Below, piece by piece: positions 1 through 10,599 of a stretch of DNA of 64,000 bases. Made by a program: the position numbers and the translations under genes. A model generated the notes under the pieces. It had not been told where the DNA came from. It did not search any database and worked only from the letters and a program-made list of their open reading frames with translations. Position 1 is the first letter of the stretch. Each line of letters starts with the position of its first letter. Source of the DNA: Arcuatula senhousia (taxonomy: Eukaryota; Mollusca; Bivalvia; Mytilida; Mytilidae); NCBI GenBank assembly GCA_963971305.1, contig OZ020308.1:39709275-39773274 (forward strand), written 5' to 3'.

Positions 1-422
1 TGTTTTGATTAATATTTTCGGATTAACTACTTATTGGAATAACAACTCAAAATATTAAATATTTGAGTGAAAATCATTTAATATATTCTTTTTCTATAAT
101 TTAGCATTATTGCAGTATTCTTTTAGAAAAATTTTCGAAGTACCAAACGAAATAATAACTAGCTTTACATATCCCTCCCAAGACATTACGTCATGAACAA
201 CATTAAATTTTCTAAATATAGAATTTAGTATAAATACAACGTTAAAGGCCAAGAATATTCAAAGATGTTGACAATATTCACATGTGGAACATGATAGATT
301 GATTTATATTTTCATTCTGCAGCTGTAACATTGTTCAAAGCTAAAACAGCAACATGTAAATTGACCATTTAACATTCAGAAATTATTTTGTTTATTATTT
401 TTTTATCCTGGAGAAAGTAAGC
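1..422. other. Upstream flank of the BACURD-like gene
   Basis: AT-rich sequence that presumably holds the 5' UTR and promoter. I see no certain TATA box or initiator and no repeat family that recurs in the window. Confidence 0.4.
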
Positions 423-588
423 ATGTCTGGTGAAACAAAAACTGTAATCAAAGGAACCTCATCTAAATATGTGAAACTAAATGTTGGAGGTTCTTTACAT
501 TATACCACGATTGGGACATTGACTAAACAGGATACAATGCTTCGTGCCATGTTCAGTGGAAGGATGGAAGTTCTTACTGACTCAGAAG
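423..588 (+). CDS. BACURD-like gene, coding exon 1
   Basis: Starts at the ATG at 423 and ends in phase 1 before the donor GT at 589-590. It encodes the first 55 residues, including the opening beta strand of the BTB domain ([14 protein letters not shown]) and the [12 protein letters not shown] segment. Any upstream untranslated exon was not identified. Confidence 0.95.
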
Positions 589-3500
589 GTATAAATACAT
601 GAAATATAAAACAAGTACAGTGTAATTTATGTAGATCTTGAGGTTTCCATTTTACACTAGCATAATATTAGCCTTCAGAGGCAAGTTAAACTGGTGACGC
701 TCCCATAGTTACAAATAATTTTATTCACAAATATAAACAAAGTAGATTTTATTGTGGGTTACGTATGTGTTTAATGACGTCTAAAATTTTAAAAGATAAA
801 GCGTTAATTATAAAAAGTTCGCGAAAACAAGCATACTAAACCTGATGTTGAATGAAAATTCAGCTTATACATGTAGTATAACTAAAATATTGACATTTCT
901 ACATGTACCATTATCGCGCCCTTCGGGTGTGTAAAATTATAATACATGTATATGAAAAAAAGCACTGCCTTAAAAGATGGTGAAGATGAAATCCAACGAC
1001 CAACATTGAACAACCAAATCAAATATGGATCAATGGGACAGGAAGTTACGGAAGACATGCTATTATTTCCCGTTGTTTTCTACGCATTTGAAAAACAACT
1101 TTTTGAGTACTTCTAAGAAATCTGAGTAGATCAGGATATTTTTTGAGTCTCATTGCATTTGACAGAAGGTGCATTGTCAAAGGCTTTGCTACATCCCACA
1201 TAAAAATGTAAAATTAAACATCTACAATGTATATACAATGTAAGTGCTGACAAGCATTCCTGATTGTCAAGTTTAATTTTGGAACGATAAATACAATGAT
1301 GTCTAAATGTCACGAGATACATCTACGGTATTCATTTTAGTGTTTTGCTTACATGTACATTGTGTATACATAAAACTACATGTTTTATCATTTACTACAT
1401 GTACATGTACATGTACATGTTGATAATTATTATGATGGATTACTTTTGCACTTGAACCTTTTATATAGGCTGGATATTGATTGACAGAAGTGGAGTCCAT
1501 TTTGGAGCAATCCTGAATTTCCTTCGAGATGGTTCAGTCCCCTTACCAGAGACTAGAAAAGAACTCTTGGAACTTTTACAAGAGGCAAAGTACTATCTTG
1601 TTCAAGATCTAGTGAGAGTTATTGAAGCTGCCCTAAAACAAATGGAGGCTGCGGTTGATCCTATTTGTAAAGTACCGTTAATTACTTCTAGTCGAGAGGA
1701 ACAACATTTAGTTGGTAATACCCAAAAGGTAAGCGAAACAAAGTAAAAAGTTCAAATAGATTTTAAAGGCTTTAATTAACTGCAAATTGTCAGCCTTAGA
1801 TTTAACTTAGACAAATCTAAGTATGTATAAACGAATACAACCATAATAACATGTACATGTACATGTAAATGTATCATTTAATTCAATTTGTACATGCATG
1901 ATGCAAATTAAACCGACATACATGTAACTGTAGAAAGTTAATTACCAGGCAAAATAGAATAAAAATTTTAAAAATACCTATCATGCCAATACATTGCATA
2001 ATTTTTGTTTAGTTATATTACATTGTACATGTATGTCTAGACCAGAAAAAAACAACAAAATTGTGTTTAAATATTAATGGATTTGGCTTTTAGACCAATA
2101 GAAAAAATAATCTTGATTCTTATCCCTCCTGCCGCAATTATTTCAGCCACCTTAAAAAAGAATTATATTAATTTTTTGGCAAATTATCATGTTCATTTTT
2201 GGCCAATTTCCTTTTAAATGACAGAATTTTTTTTTTTTAAATGAATAAAAAATATATTTGCCCTCCTGCCTAATATTTTTAGAAATTATTTTATAACATA
2301 CATGTACATGTGTATTCCATATTAGAATTTTTTAAACAATTGTCAGATAAATTTTTTTACCATATTGTAAAACTAATTGGGTTGTCTCCCTTATTTTATA
2401 CTACTCACTGTTGATTCTTATATATTTTTATTGAGATCTAATCTTCATGTTTTTTTTCCCCAAAAGAATTTCATTGAATTTTTAATTTCACAGTTTTCAC
2501 ATGTTCCTGTATCTTGTACAAGGAGCCAATATTAACTTAACACTAAAGTAAATGTTTGGTTCTTATTTTTGTGGTTTACTGACGTCACATCCATCATGTC
2601 CATGAAAACCACATAATCATTATTTGGTAAAAACTAAAAGTGATCAATATTTTTTCCTTTTTCTTTTCAGCCAGTGGTAAAATTGATATGTAACAGACAC
2701 AATAATAAATACTCATATACAAGGTATGTTCATCTGCATACATGTCATGGGGCCAGTGTGACTGAGTGGTCAAAGTCATGCATGTCATAGGGCCTGGTGG
2801 GTGCCTGAGTGGTCAATGTCATGCATGTCATAGGGCCTGGTGGGTGCCTGAGTGGTCAAAGTCATGCATGTCATAGGGCCTGGTGGGTGCCTGAGTGGTC
2901 ATAAGCACTGGTTCCCATGTTAATATCACACTATTGATAACTAGTCAATTACCTTGCCCTCAGATAGTAGATTGAGTTCCACACCTGTATATATATTTTG
3001 TATTATGTTTTTATTGTTAATCTGAGTTGATAGTTTTGGATTTTGTAAGGACAGTTAGAGTTTGATGCTTTAACCAGTCAGATGTGTTTCAAATCCTTTC
3101 CAATTTTATATAATTCTACTGCATGATGTGACTTTACTTCTTCATTGTTGATGTCATTAGTAAAGACTTAAATACAATTATTGTGAAGTGTAAAACCAAT
3201 CCTAAAGATGTAAGCAGACTGTCGCAGTGTATTTTTCATGTATATAGGGGACTGCTTAATGATGGCAACGTCAAAGATAAACAATTTTTAATCTGAAAAT
3301 AAACGTGGACTTGCATCAGCAGATGTTCTTATGGAGTGGCAATCAATAACACACGTGTACATTTTTTATTTCTACGGTGTATAGAAAAACAACATGCAGT
3401 GCCCATGCAGTTAGCCCACGAAAGCTACTGTATGGTCCAGTCCTGTCATCATATATCCATGGTAAATTGGTAATACTTTGTACCTAGCACAGTCAATGAA

Positions 3501-6500
3501 TGTATGACAAAATGATGAAACTGCATAATGAATGGATGATGTAATGAACTACCATATAGCAGGTTATTTTCGCGGATTACGTGTAACCCCGAAAATAAAA
3601 CCCGCGAAATTTTAATCTGAAGACATATATCATGTATATTTTCTGTGTACATATAACAGATCTGTATTCTTTCGCATGAGAACGTTCATTCCGATTCCGA
3701 AGCAAATTTGCATGAACATGCACCAAATCAATTATGAACATTTTTGATTAATTTTAATCTATTTATCTTACTAAACGACCTACTGTGTACTAATTTTAGT
3801 TCCATGGAGTTGTAAGCTTGTACGTTTACCCAAGCCTGAATTTCAATCAATTAGGGAAAAATTAAAGACAATTTCAAATTAAGACAGCAAACAATCAAAT
3901 TCAGTTAACTTGATAATGCAAACCAACATATTAATTAATGTTTGTAAATTACAATTAACTATTTATAGTTAAATAGAATCAATATCCCCCATTTATATAT
4001 TGTATGCTTTGTGACAAATCACGAAAATTTAACCCGCAAAAATTTTTGAGGTACTTTGTGCCTCCAAAACCGTGAAAATTTACCCCCGCGAAAATAACTC
4101 GCTATACGGTATGTACATGTATTACAATGTATAGTTCCAAGATGATTTTAAACCTTTCTGTTGTATAGATTCTGTTTTGAAATTACAGCATCACACTGCA
4201 TGTTTCACATACATGTATTTGAATTAATTCTCCTGAATCTTAAACATGTTAAATAAAAGCATGATTTTTGTTTAATTCACTGAATTTTTTAAATATTTGA
4301 TCAGAATTTTCAATGAAAACTTTCTTGTAATTTTTGTAGTAATTCTGATGACAATTTACTGAAGAACCTGGAACTGTTTGACAAGCTGTCATTGCGGTTT
4401 AACAGAAGAGTTTTATTTATCAAAGACGTCATCGGAAGCAATGAAATTTGTTGTTGGTTTTTCTTTGGTCATGGAACAAAGATCGCAGAAGTCTGCTGTA
4501 CCTCTATTGTGTATGGATCTGATAAGAAAAATACTAAGGTATAAATAAAATTAGTCTTTGTATATTGTCTACATTTAACTAAAATCTATTTGTTTACTGT
4601 GGATTCATTTATTTTTGTGGTACCAATTTTCGTGGTTTAATGAAAAAATATATGTTAGTAAATTCTTAAGTTCCTGATTCTGAAATCTTTAGCATACGAT
4701 TCAATGTTAAATTTCCTTTTCATTTGGTATTAAAGTGTAAGTTCACGATTTTTGAGTTATTAGTTTATTTGATTTATTATAATGAGAGTAGGCATCATGC
4801 CGGGTTTGCATGGGCATTGAAAACGATATATTAAGAAAGATATTCGTAATTTTATTCCAATACACAAGACCATATGGGCACATCCATGCTATGAACAATG
4901 ATGAATTATGGGATAGCTCAATTGGAGATGTGACGTCACATCTCCAATGATAAATACATTAACCAATTGACGATATTTGTAACATAAGACCGATGTTGTC
5001 GATCATAATAATGATTTGAAATATGAATAACTTGACATTGATAATTTTTTTAATCCTGCGGGTTTTTTTTATCGAAATAGCAAGATAATAGTTTACTTAA
5101 ACCTTAAATTGTTTTAAAGTAATTAATTATAATTCCAAATAGTAAATAATCTGAAATATTTATTGACACAGTAGCCCTATAGTTTTCAATCCTTTTTCAA
5201 ATATTTAAGACAATAAATTCTGTTCTTGATGAATACACAGGTGTCAATTAAAATCATTAACCTTTACGATCATTAACCATGGACGATCTGCCACGCCCCG
5301 TTGGTTAATTACAGGTATAATTGACAGATATCATAGATCAATTAAGGTGCTCCTCCAATCAAAGATTTCCATGCAGCGCTCAACCAGCTTTAGACACACC
5401 CACCACAGCTCGATTTTAAGAATTTTGACCGGCACATCTTTTAATAATTTCTTAATCAGTATACGGTATAATTAATCAGCAGGTGTCAATATCACCTGTT
5501 CACATCATTGACTACCTTTCTCTTACAATTATCAATAAGCCAAAGCCTGTTGCTACATCGTGCATGGTTTGTGTTATACTAGTACCCAAATTAAAAATGT
5601 GTTTAAAGAATTTTAGTTCCCACTTTTTTTTCGCTTTTGAAGTATTGGAAAAACAATTAATTAACTACATAATTATTTGCAAGACAAAAAAAAAAGATTC
5701 CTACAGTTTATTGTTTTTAGCTCACCTGACCCGAAGGGTCATGTGAGCTATTGTCATCACTTGGCGTCCGTCGTCCGTAAACTTTTTAAAACGTTAACTC
5801 CTCTGACACCATAAGTCCAATTGCAACCAAACTTGGTATGGTTGTTCATTAGCATTCGGTGCTTAGAACTGATGTGGGGATTTTTGATTTGTCCTAAAAC
5901 ATGGCCGCCATGGCTAAAAATAGAACATAGGGGTAAAATGCAGTTTTTTGCAAATAACTCAAAAACGGCTACAGATATTAAAATTCTGGCATGAGTAAAA
6001 GTGATCAGCACCTCAAGATCTACCTACCCTGAAATTTTGAAGAAAATCCAACGACCCATGTAGGAGTTATTGCCCTTTTTGTGGATTTTTTGAAAATTTT
6101 GCACCTGTTTAGCTCAATATCTTGAAAACTATACTAGATATTTGAGAAATTTAAATTGCATATTGTTAAGCACATCAATATCTACAAAATATGTAACAGG
6201 GTCAATGTGTAGGACCTTTCCTTTTAGGAGTTATTGCCCTTAGAAGGTCAAAATTTAGCATTTTAACAGCATTTCCTCATTACATTGAAAACGTTAACTC
6301 CTCTGACACTTTAAGTCCAAATGGAACCAAACTTGGTATAGTTATTAGCATTAGGTGTATAGAACTGATGTGGGGATTTTTGATTGGTCATAAAACATGG
6401 TCGCTGTGGCTAAAAATAGAACATAGAGGGAAATGGCAGTTTTTTGCAAATAACTCTAAAATGGTGACAGATTTCAAAATTTTGATTGGGAACAAAAGTA

Positions 6501-9500
6501 ATCAGCACCTCAAGATCTACCAGCTCTGAAGTTTTGAAGAAAATCCAACAACCCATGTGGGAGTTATTGCCCTTTTTGTGGATTTTTTGAAAATTTTGCA
6601 CCTGTTTAGCTCAATATCTTGAAAACTATACTAGATATTTGAGAAATTTAAATTGCATATTGTTAAGCACATCAAGATCTACAAAATATGTAATAGGGTC
6701 AACGTTGTAGGACCTTTCCTTTTAGGAGTTATTGCCCTTAGAACGTCAAAATTTAGCATTTTAACAGCATTTCCTCATTTCATTGAAAATGTTAACTCCT
6801 CTGACACTTTAAGTCCAAATGGAACCAAACTTGGTATAGTTGTTTATTAGCATTAGGTGTATAGAACTGATGTGGGGATTTTTGATTGGTTGTAAAACAT
6901 GGCCGCTGTGGCTAAAAATAGAACATAGGGGTAAATGGCAGTTTTTTGCAAATAACTCTAAAACAGTGACAGATTTCAACATTTTGATTGGGAACCAAAG
7001 TGATCAGCACCTCAAGATGTACCAGCCCTGAAATTTTGAAGAAAATCCAACAACCCATGTAGGAGTTATTGCCCTTTTTTGTGGATTTTTTGCAAATTTT
7101 GCACCTGTTTAGCTCAATATCTTGAAAACTATACAAGATATTTGAGAAATTTAAATTGCATATTGTTAAGCGCATCAAGATCTACAAAATTTGTAACAGG
7201 GTCAACTTTGTAGGACCTTTCCTTTGAGGAGTCATTGCCCTTGGAACGTCAAAATTGAGCATTTTAACTGCATTTCCTTATATTGAAAATGTTAACTCCT
7301 CTGACACTTTAAGTCCAAATGGAACCAAACTTGGTATTATTGTTTATTATTATTAGGTGTATAGAACTGTTGTAGGGATATATGATTGGTTGTAAAACAT
7401 GGCCGCTGTGGCTAAAAATAGAACATTAGGTTAAACTGCATTTTTTTTGCAAATAACTCAAAAAGGGTGACAGATTTTTAGATTTTGATTGAGGACAAAA
7501 GTGATCAGCACCTTTAGATCCACCATATTGTCAGATGACCCCCTTATTAATCTTATGACCCTTTCAACGTTAAATAGATTTTGCCTTATAACCTTTACTT
7601 CAGGCACATATGTCAGGTGAGCGATTCAGGCTCCTGGGAGCCTCTTGTTATATGTTTTTAATTAGAAAGGGTATTTTATTAACATTTTCGCACTTCAATG
7701 TTCAAACGACACTGGTGAACCAAAGGGGTTGATTTTCGTTAAAAGAAAGTGTTCTAGAACCCATTCCAACCAGGTAAATGTCAACTTCTAATACACAGGA
7801 AACAATATTAAACCCCTGTGGTGCTGATAGTTTGCACGGGGGTACTAAACATACACAGGAAACGGCAGGTGAACCCCTGTTGTGCAAGTGGTTTGTAGAA
7901 GGGAATAAAGTCTTATACATGGAAAGCTTTCTACTTATTTGAAGTTTAAAAATAATTTTTGTTTTGAAAATTATCTTAATTGTGTTAAAGATTTTAACCA
8001 GAGAAAGGCATTGTGCAGATTTAGAATTTCTGCACATAGATTACAAATTGAAACTGGCCGGTTTAATAATACTCCTAGATCACAAAGAATTTGTCAAAAA
8101 TGTTCATCCGGAGATATTGAAGATGAAATTCATTTCTTATGCTCGTGTCAATTTTTTGAAGTTAAAAGAGCTGATTTATTTAATATGGTCTCAAACAAAT
8201 ATCATAATTTTTCAAATCTAAACACTCTTAATAAATTCATTTTTTTTATGACTTTGGAAGACACTCAGATTTTAAATGTTGTTGCTAGATTTATCATTGA
8301 CAGTAACATTTAATAAAAGGTGTGTTTTTTTGTTTTTGAAAATAGATGTTGTAAATTAAATACTATTCTATGTTTTATGTGTAAGTTGATTGTATTTGTT
8401 AAACTATCAATTATGTTCTTTCTCTCATTGTTGTAATCTCTTATAGCCCCTCGTGGGCTCCTGATCTGGAATAAAATGATGTTTATGTTTATACACAGAA
8501 AACGATAAGTAAGCCCCTGTGGTGCGATGGTTTGCCGGCACGGAAGGACTAATTATCATAATATCACTTTAAACAAATCATGCAACGTAATCCCAGTAGG
8601 GTGTCAGGGAACCATGAATTTTAAACAGAATGTATAAAAGAAATAGTATAGGGCAATTTACATACTGAAAATTGAAATATATATTTTCCGAAAATGTCTG
8701 TACGGCCAATCAAAAAAAATATTTAAAAATTCTATATTTTTCTACGAATTAATTCAGAACTTAACGATTGGTACCATTGTTAAATGTCTCACAATCAATC
8801 ATTAGACTGACTTTTATTTTATCATTCCTGACTTAATTATAAGTATTTCAAATTGTCCGTTGTGGTACACATCGGTAAATACCACATGGATATAGGATGC
8901 AACATTCAGGCTTTGAGCAGCACCATCTAGTACAAATCACGTGACCCTCCATGGATATAATTTTTTTTACTTTCAAAAGCCAATTTTATCCTAACTATGC
9001 ATATTTGAGCACTAGGAATTTCACCAAAGTTATTTTTATATGATAGTCTTTCAATGTACAAATTTTGAAAAAATTGTGAACTTACACTTTAAATTTTGTG
9101 GATCAAGGCCACCAACGAAAACCACGAAAATTGATACTCCACGAATAATAATGAAACCATAGTACATTGAGGGAATGGAGATGGAACACCATTTTCATGA
9201 TTTTATTACATGTATTATTCAGTACATTTGGTTGTACATGTATATGTCATGTTAATTTTATGCACTGCACAATAATTTAAGAATTGATCATCTATTTTTT
9301 GTACCCCTTTAAAATAGTGACTTTCAACACCCTCCAAATTAAACAAAGTTTTAGGCATGTTAGGGGGTATATTCTGACTGTACATGTACATCCTTTAGCA
9401 AAACTCCTCCTGAAGTTCTTGATGTACAAAATGTACATTGTGTACTTACATGAAACTTTACATGAAGGAAGCACATCATATGGATATATGCATGGGCAAT

Positions 9501-10536
9501 AACACAACAGCGCCAATTTAAAACTGCAAAAAAAAAAAAGAAAGGACGAAAATTTTCCAGTTTACTGTATTTAGTAGGGGCAGGGGAATCCTTTTGTGAG
9601 CTTAATCACAGTATTCCTTGTTCCAATGTAATAGCTATTAGCAAGAAGGATGTCAAATTATACATTTGACTTTTCATTTATTTCTATAGCTTTTAGTTTT
9701 ATTAATGTAATTGCCATTTACCTTTTTAGATGTATGACAAGTTTTTCCTGGTTGCTCATAATTTTATCCATCCATAAAACTGATTGTTCTACATGTAACT
9801 ACCAGTAATACATAAGTATTGAAAAAAGATTGTAAAAAGGTGTTCAACTCTAACAGAACAATTAATGGTTTTCACACGTGTATTTTTCTACTCAATCTTC
9901 ATCCTCAGAAACCCAGTGGGTTCTTCTCTTGGTTACTTATTCATCAGCCCTGGGTCATTATGCATGAATACCTTGGTTGCTTTCCATACTGCGGTTCATA
10001 CCGGGTGATTTTGTGTTGTCACTGGTTCGTCTTTTGATGCAAACCGCTTGTGCCGAATCAGGTAATGGCACACGAATCTAAGGTTCAACTGGTGCAAACC
10101 GCAAAATGGAAAGCACACCAGGTTTTTGATAGTTTTGTATCGAGGCTTCTGATTGGTCGCAGTACATTTTACTTATAATGTGATTTAACTTTTTTCTTTA
10201 TTTAAATTTTATGAAGTTCCAGATCAGATCAAGAACGCACAAAGGAACAAAGTCATGTGTAATGACCCAGGGATGATGTATGAGTAAGCAAAAGGAGAAC
10301 CCCTGGGTTTCCGAGGATGGTCAATCTAGTGATTATTTGTCTCTTTGATTTTGTAGGTTGAGTTTCCAGAGGCCAGAATTTATGAAGAGACATTGAATGT
10401 TCTATTGTATGAAAACAGAGATAAAGGACCAGATCAGGAGCTGATGCAGGCAACCAGAGGGTACACCGTAGGAGTCAATGGGTACCAGAGTGACGAAGAA
10501 AATGAGGAGAAAGAAAGACGTGGGAGACGAAAGTAG
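423..10536 (+). CDS. BACURD-type BTB/POZ adaptor protein (KCTD10/KCTD13/TNFAIP1-like), complete gene of five coding exons
   Basis: Joined exons 423-588, 1469-1728, 2671-2723, 4340-4538 and 10357-10536 give 858 nt, 285 residues. All junctions are GT-AG and phases agree (1,0,2,0). The BTB/T1 domain runs from about residue 16 (YVKLNVGG) to about 110 ([22 protein letters not shown]). The C-terminal half has [26 protein letters not shown] and EICCW, followed by [19 protein letters not shown], hallmarks of the KCTD10/13/TNFAIP1 group. Members of this family are substrate adaptors for cullin-3 ubiquitin ligases that target RhoA and act in actin regulation. The protein is somewhat shorter than vertebrate members (about 310-330), mostly at the N-terminus, and ends in an acidic/basic tail ([14 protein letters not shown]). 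The start at 423 is the first ATG giving the conserved N-terminus. Which vertebrate paralogue it matches cannot be decided here. Confidence 0.95.
1397..1420. repeat. (ACATGT)n microsatellite
   Basis: Four uninterrupted ACATGT units in intron 1, 48 bases before exon 2. Shorter runs occur at 1850-1866, 2299-2310 and elsewhere; this self-complementary hexamer is the commonest simple repeat in the window. Confidence 0.85.
1469..1728 (+). CDS. BACURD-like gene, coding exon 2
   Basis: Acceptor TATAG precedes 1469; the first two bases complete a Gly codon split with exon 1. It encodes [20 protein letters not shown] and the helical end of the BTB domain, then a linker to the C-terminal domain. Donor GTAAGC at 1729. 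An ATG inside the exon at 1477 is not the start. Confidence 0.95.
2671..2723 (+). CDS. BACURD-like gene, coding exon 3
   Basis: A 53-nt exon behind the strong acceptor TTCTTTTCAG. It encodes [17 protein letters not shown] plus a split codon, a strongly conserved stretch of the family, and ends in phase 2 before GTATGT. Confidence 0.95.
2743..2900. repeat. 43-bp minisatellite, about three and a half units
   Basis: The phrase CATAGGGCCTGGTGGGTGCC recurs at 2786, 2829 and 2872, an exact 43-bp period, preceded by a diverged first unit. It lies just downstream of the exon 3 donor in intron 3. Confidence 0.9.
3552..4109. mobile_element. TA-target inverted-repeat element (Tc1/mariner-like MITE)
   Basis: The left end CCATATAGCAGGTTATTTTC matches the inverted right end GAAAATAACTCGCTATACGG. 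TA dinucleotides flank both ends (3550-3551, 4110-4111). No transposase frame is present in the 558 bp, so it is non-autonomous. It lies in intron 3. Confidence 0.7.
4340..4538 (+). CDS. BACURD-like gene, coding exon 4
   Basis: Acceptor TTTTTGTAG; the first base completes the Ser/Arg codon left by exon 3. It encodes [20 protein letters not shown] and then [17 protein letters not shown] and [12 protein letters not shown]. It ends in phase 0 before GTATAA. Confidence 0.95.
4921..4948. repeat. 28-bp perfect palindrome containing a CRE core
   Basis: ATTGGAGATGTGAC is followed directly by its exact reverse complement, giving TGACGTCA at the centre and inverted CCAAT boxes at the two ends. It is inside the TTAA element in intron 4. 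Confidence 0.9.
5719..7647 (+). mobile_element. Helentron-like non-autonomous element, long copy with four ~500-bp internal repeats
   Basis: The 5' end AGCTCACCTGACCCGAAGGG folds into a hairpin. The 3' end has the inverted copy TCAGGTGAGC, then hairpin AGGCTCCTGGGAGCCT and CTTG. This layout (short 5' repeat matched by a subterminal 3' repeat followed by a terminal stem-loop) is the one described for Helentron/Helitron2 elements. Internal units start GTTAACTCCTCTGACAC at 5793, 6293, 6791 and 7291. No Rep/helicase frame is present. Confidence 0.75.
7793..8551. repeat. 60-bp minisatellite interrupted by a LINE insertion
   Basis: Units starting ACACAGGAAA occur at 7793 and 7853 with AACCCCTGT/AAGCCCCTG in each; a third begins near 7915 and resumes at 8493 after the LINE tail. 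The similar sequences on both sides of the insertion (near 7913 and 8491) look like its target-site duplication. Confidence 0.65.
7937..8490 (+). pseudogene. 5'-truncated LINE retrotransposon, C-terminal end of the reverse-transcriptase ORF plus 3' UTR
   Basis: The open frame 7939-8313 encodes 124 residues with [14 protein letters not shown], a CxxC (ICQKC) and HFLCSC, the zinc-binding C-terminus typical of non-LTR retrotransposon ORF2. The 3' UTR has GCCCCTCGTGGGCTCCTGA and ends in AATAAAATGATGTTTATG, a repeat-like tail. The reverse-transcriptase core is missing, so the copy is dead on arrival. Confidence 0.75.
9284..9640. repeat. Dispersed repeat, copy 1
   Basis: Shares scattered blocks with 13490-13765, for example TTTGTGAGCT-AATCACAGT with TTCCTTGTTC, and ATGAAACTTTA with AAGGAAG-ACATCATA. 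Both copies lie beside a copy of the 9899-10320 MITE. Nature unknown. Confidence 0.5.
9899..10320. mobile_element. 422-bp MITE with ~65-bp inverted repeats and a 7-bp target-site duplication
   Basis: The left arm (TCATCCTCAGAAACCCAG then GGTTCTTCTCTTGGTTAC) is inverted at the right end (ACCCCTGGGTTTCCGAGG, ending 10320). TCAATCT is present on both sides (9892-9898 and 10321-10327). It is next to exon 5. A second copy is at 13262-13480. Confidence 0.8.
10357..10536 (+). CDS. BACURD-like gene, terminal coding exon 5
   Basis: Acceptor TTTTGTAG at 10349-10356, stop TAG at 10534-10536. It encodes [19 protein letters not shown] and the charged C-terminal tail. The exon is separated from exon 4 by a 5.8-kb intron that is mostly mobile elements. 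Confidence 0.95.
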   Translation, partial: VEFPEARIYEETLNVLLYENRDKGPDQELMQATRGYTVGVNGYQSDEENEEKERRGRRK

Positions 10537-10593
10537 AGACTTTATACTAGGGGTTCAAATTATATGTTTAATTGCATACCGGTAGACAATGGA

Positions 10594-10599
10594 AATAAA
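10594..10599 (+). terminator. Likely polyadenylation signal of the BACURD-like gene
   Basis: AATAAA lies 58 bases after the stop codon, the first canonical hexamer downstream. Other AATAAA hexamers follow in the AT-rich flank, so a longer 3' UTR is possible. Confidence 0.45.

Larger units (their letters stand above)
4734..9088. mobile_element. 4.36-kb TTAA-target element, non-autonomous, carrying further insertions
   Basis: Ends AGTGTAAGTTCAC and GTGAACTTACACT are perfect 13-bp inverted repeats, each bordered by TTAA (4730-4733 and 9089-9092). TTAA duplication is the rule for piggyBac and Kolobok transposons. No transposase frame remains. The interior contains a Helentron-like element, a 60-bp minisatellite and a LINE tail. 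Confidence 0.75.
4595..9164. mobile_element. MITE with ACTGTGGATTCATT-type termini, split by a 4.36-kb insertion
   Basis: The left arm (4595 onward: ACTGTGGATTCATT, then CCAATTTTCGTGG) is the inverted counterpart of the right arm ending at 9164 (CCACGAAAATTGATACTCC, then AATGAAACCATAG). Removing the TTAA element inside leaves a short element of about 215 bp with 50-bp arms. Confidence 0.7.

Noticed and set aside
6912..7178. Several 60-90-codon frames on both strands in the 5719-7647 element
   Set aside because: They recur with the 500-bp internal repeat and have no Rep, helicase or transposase motif.
9935..9965. CTGATGA on the minus strand as a possible further hammerhead
   Set aside because: No pairing stem II followed by GAAA downstream; it is part of a MITE arm.
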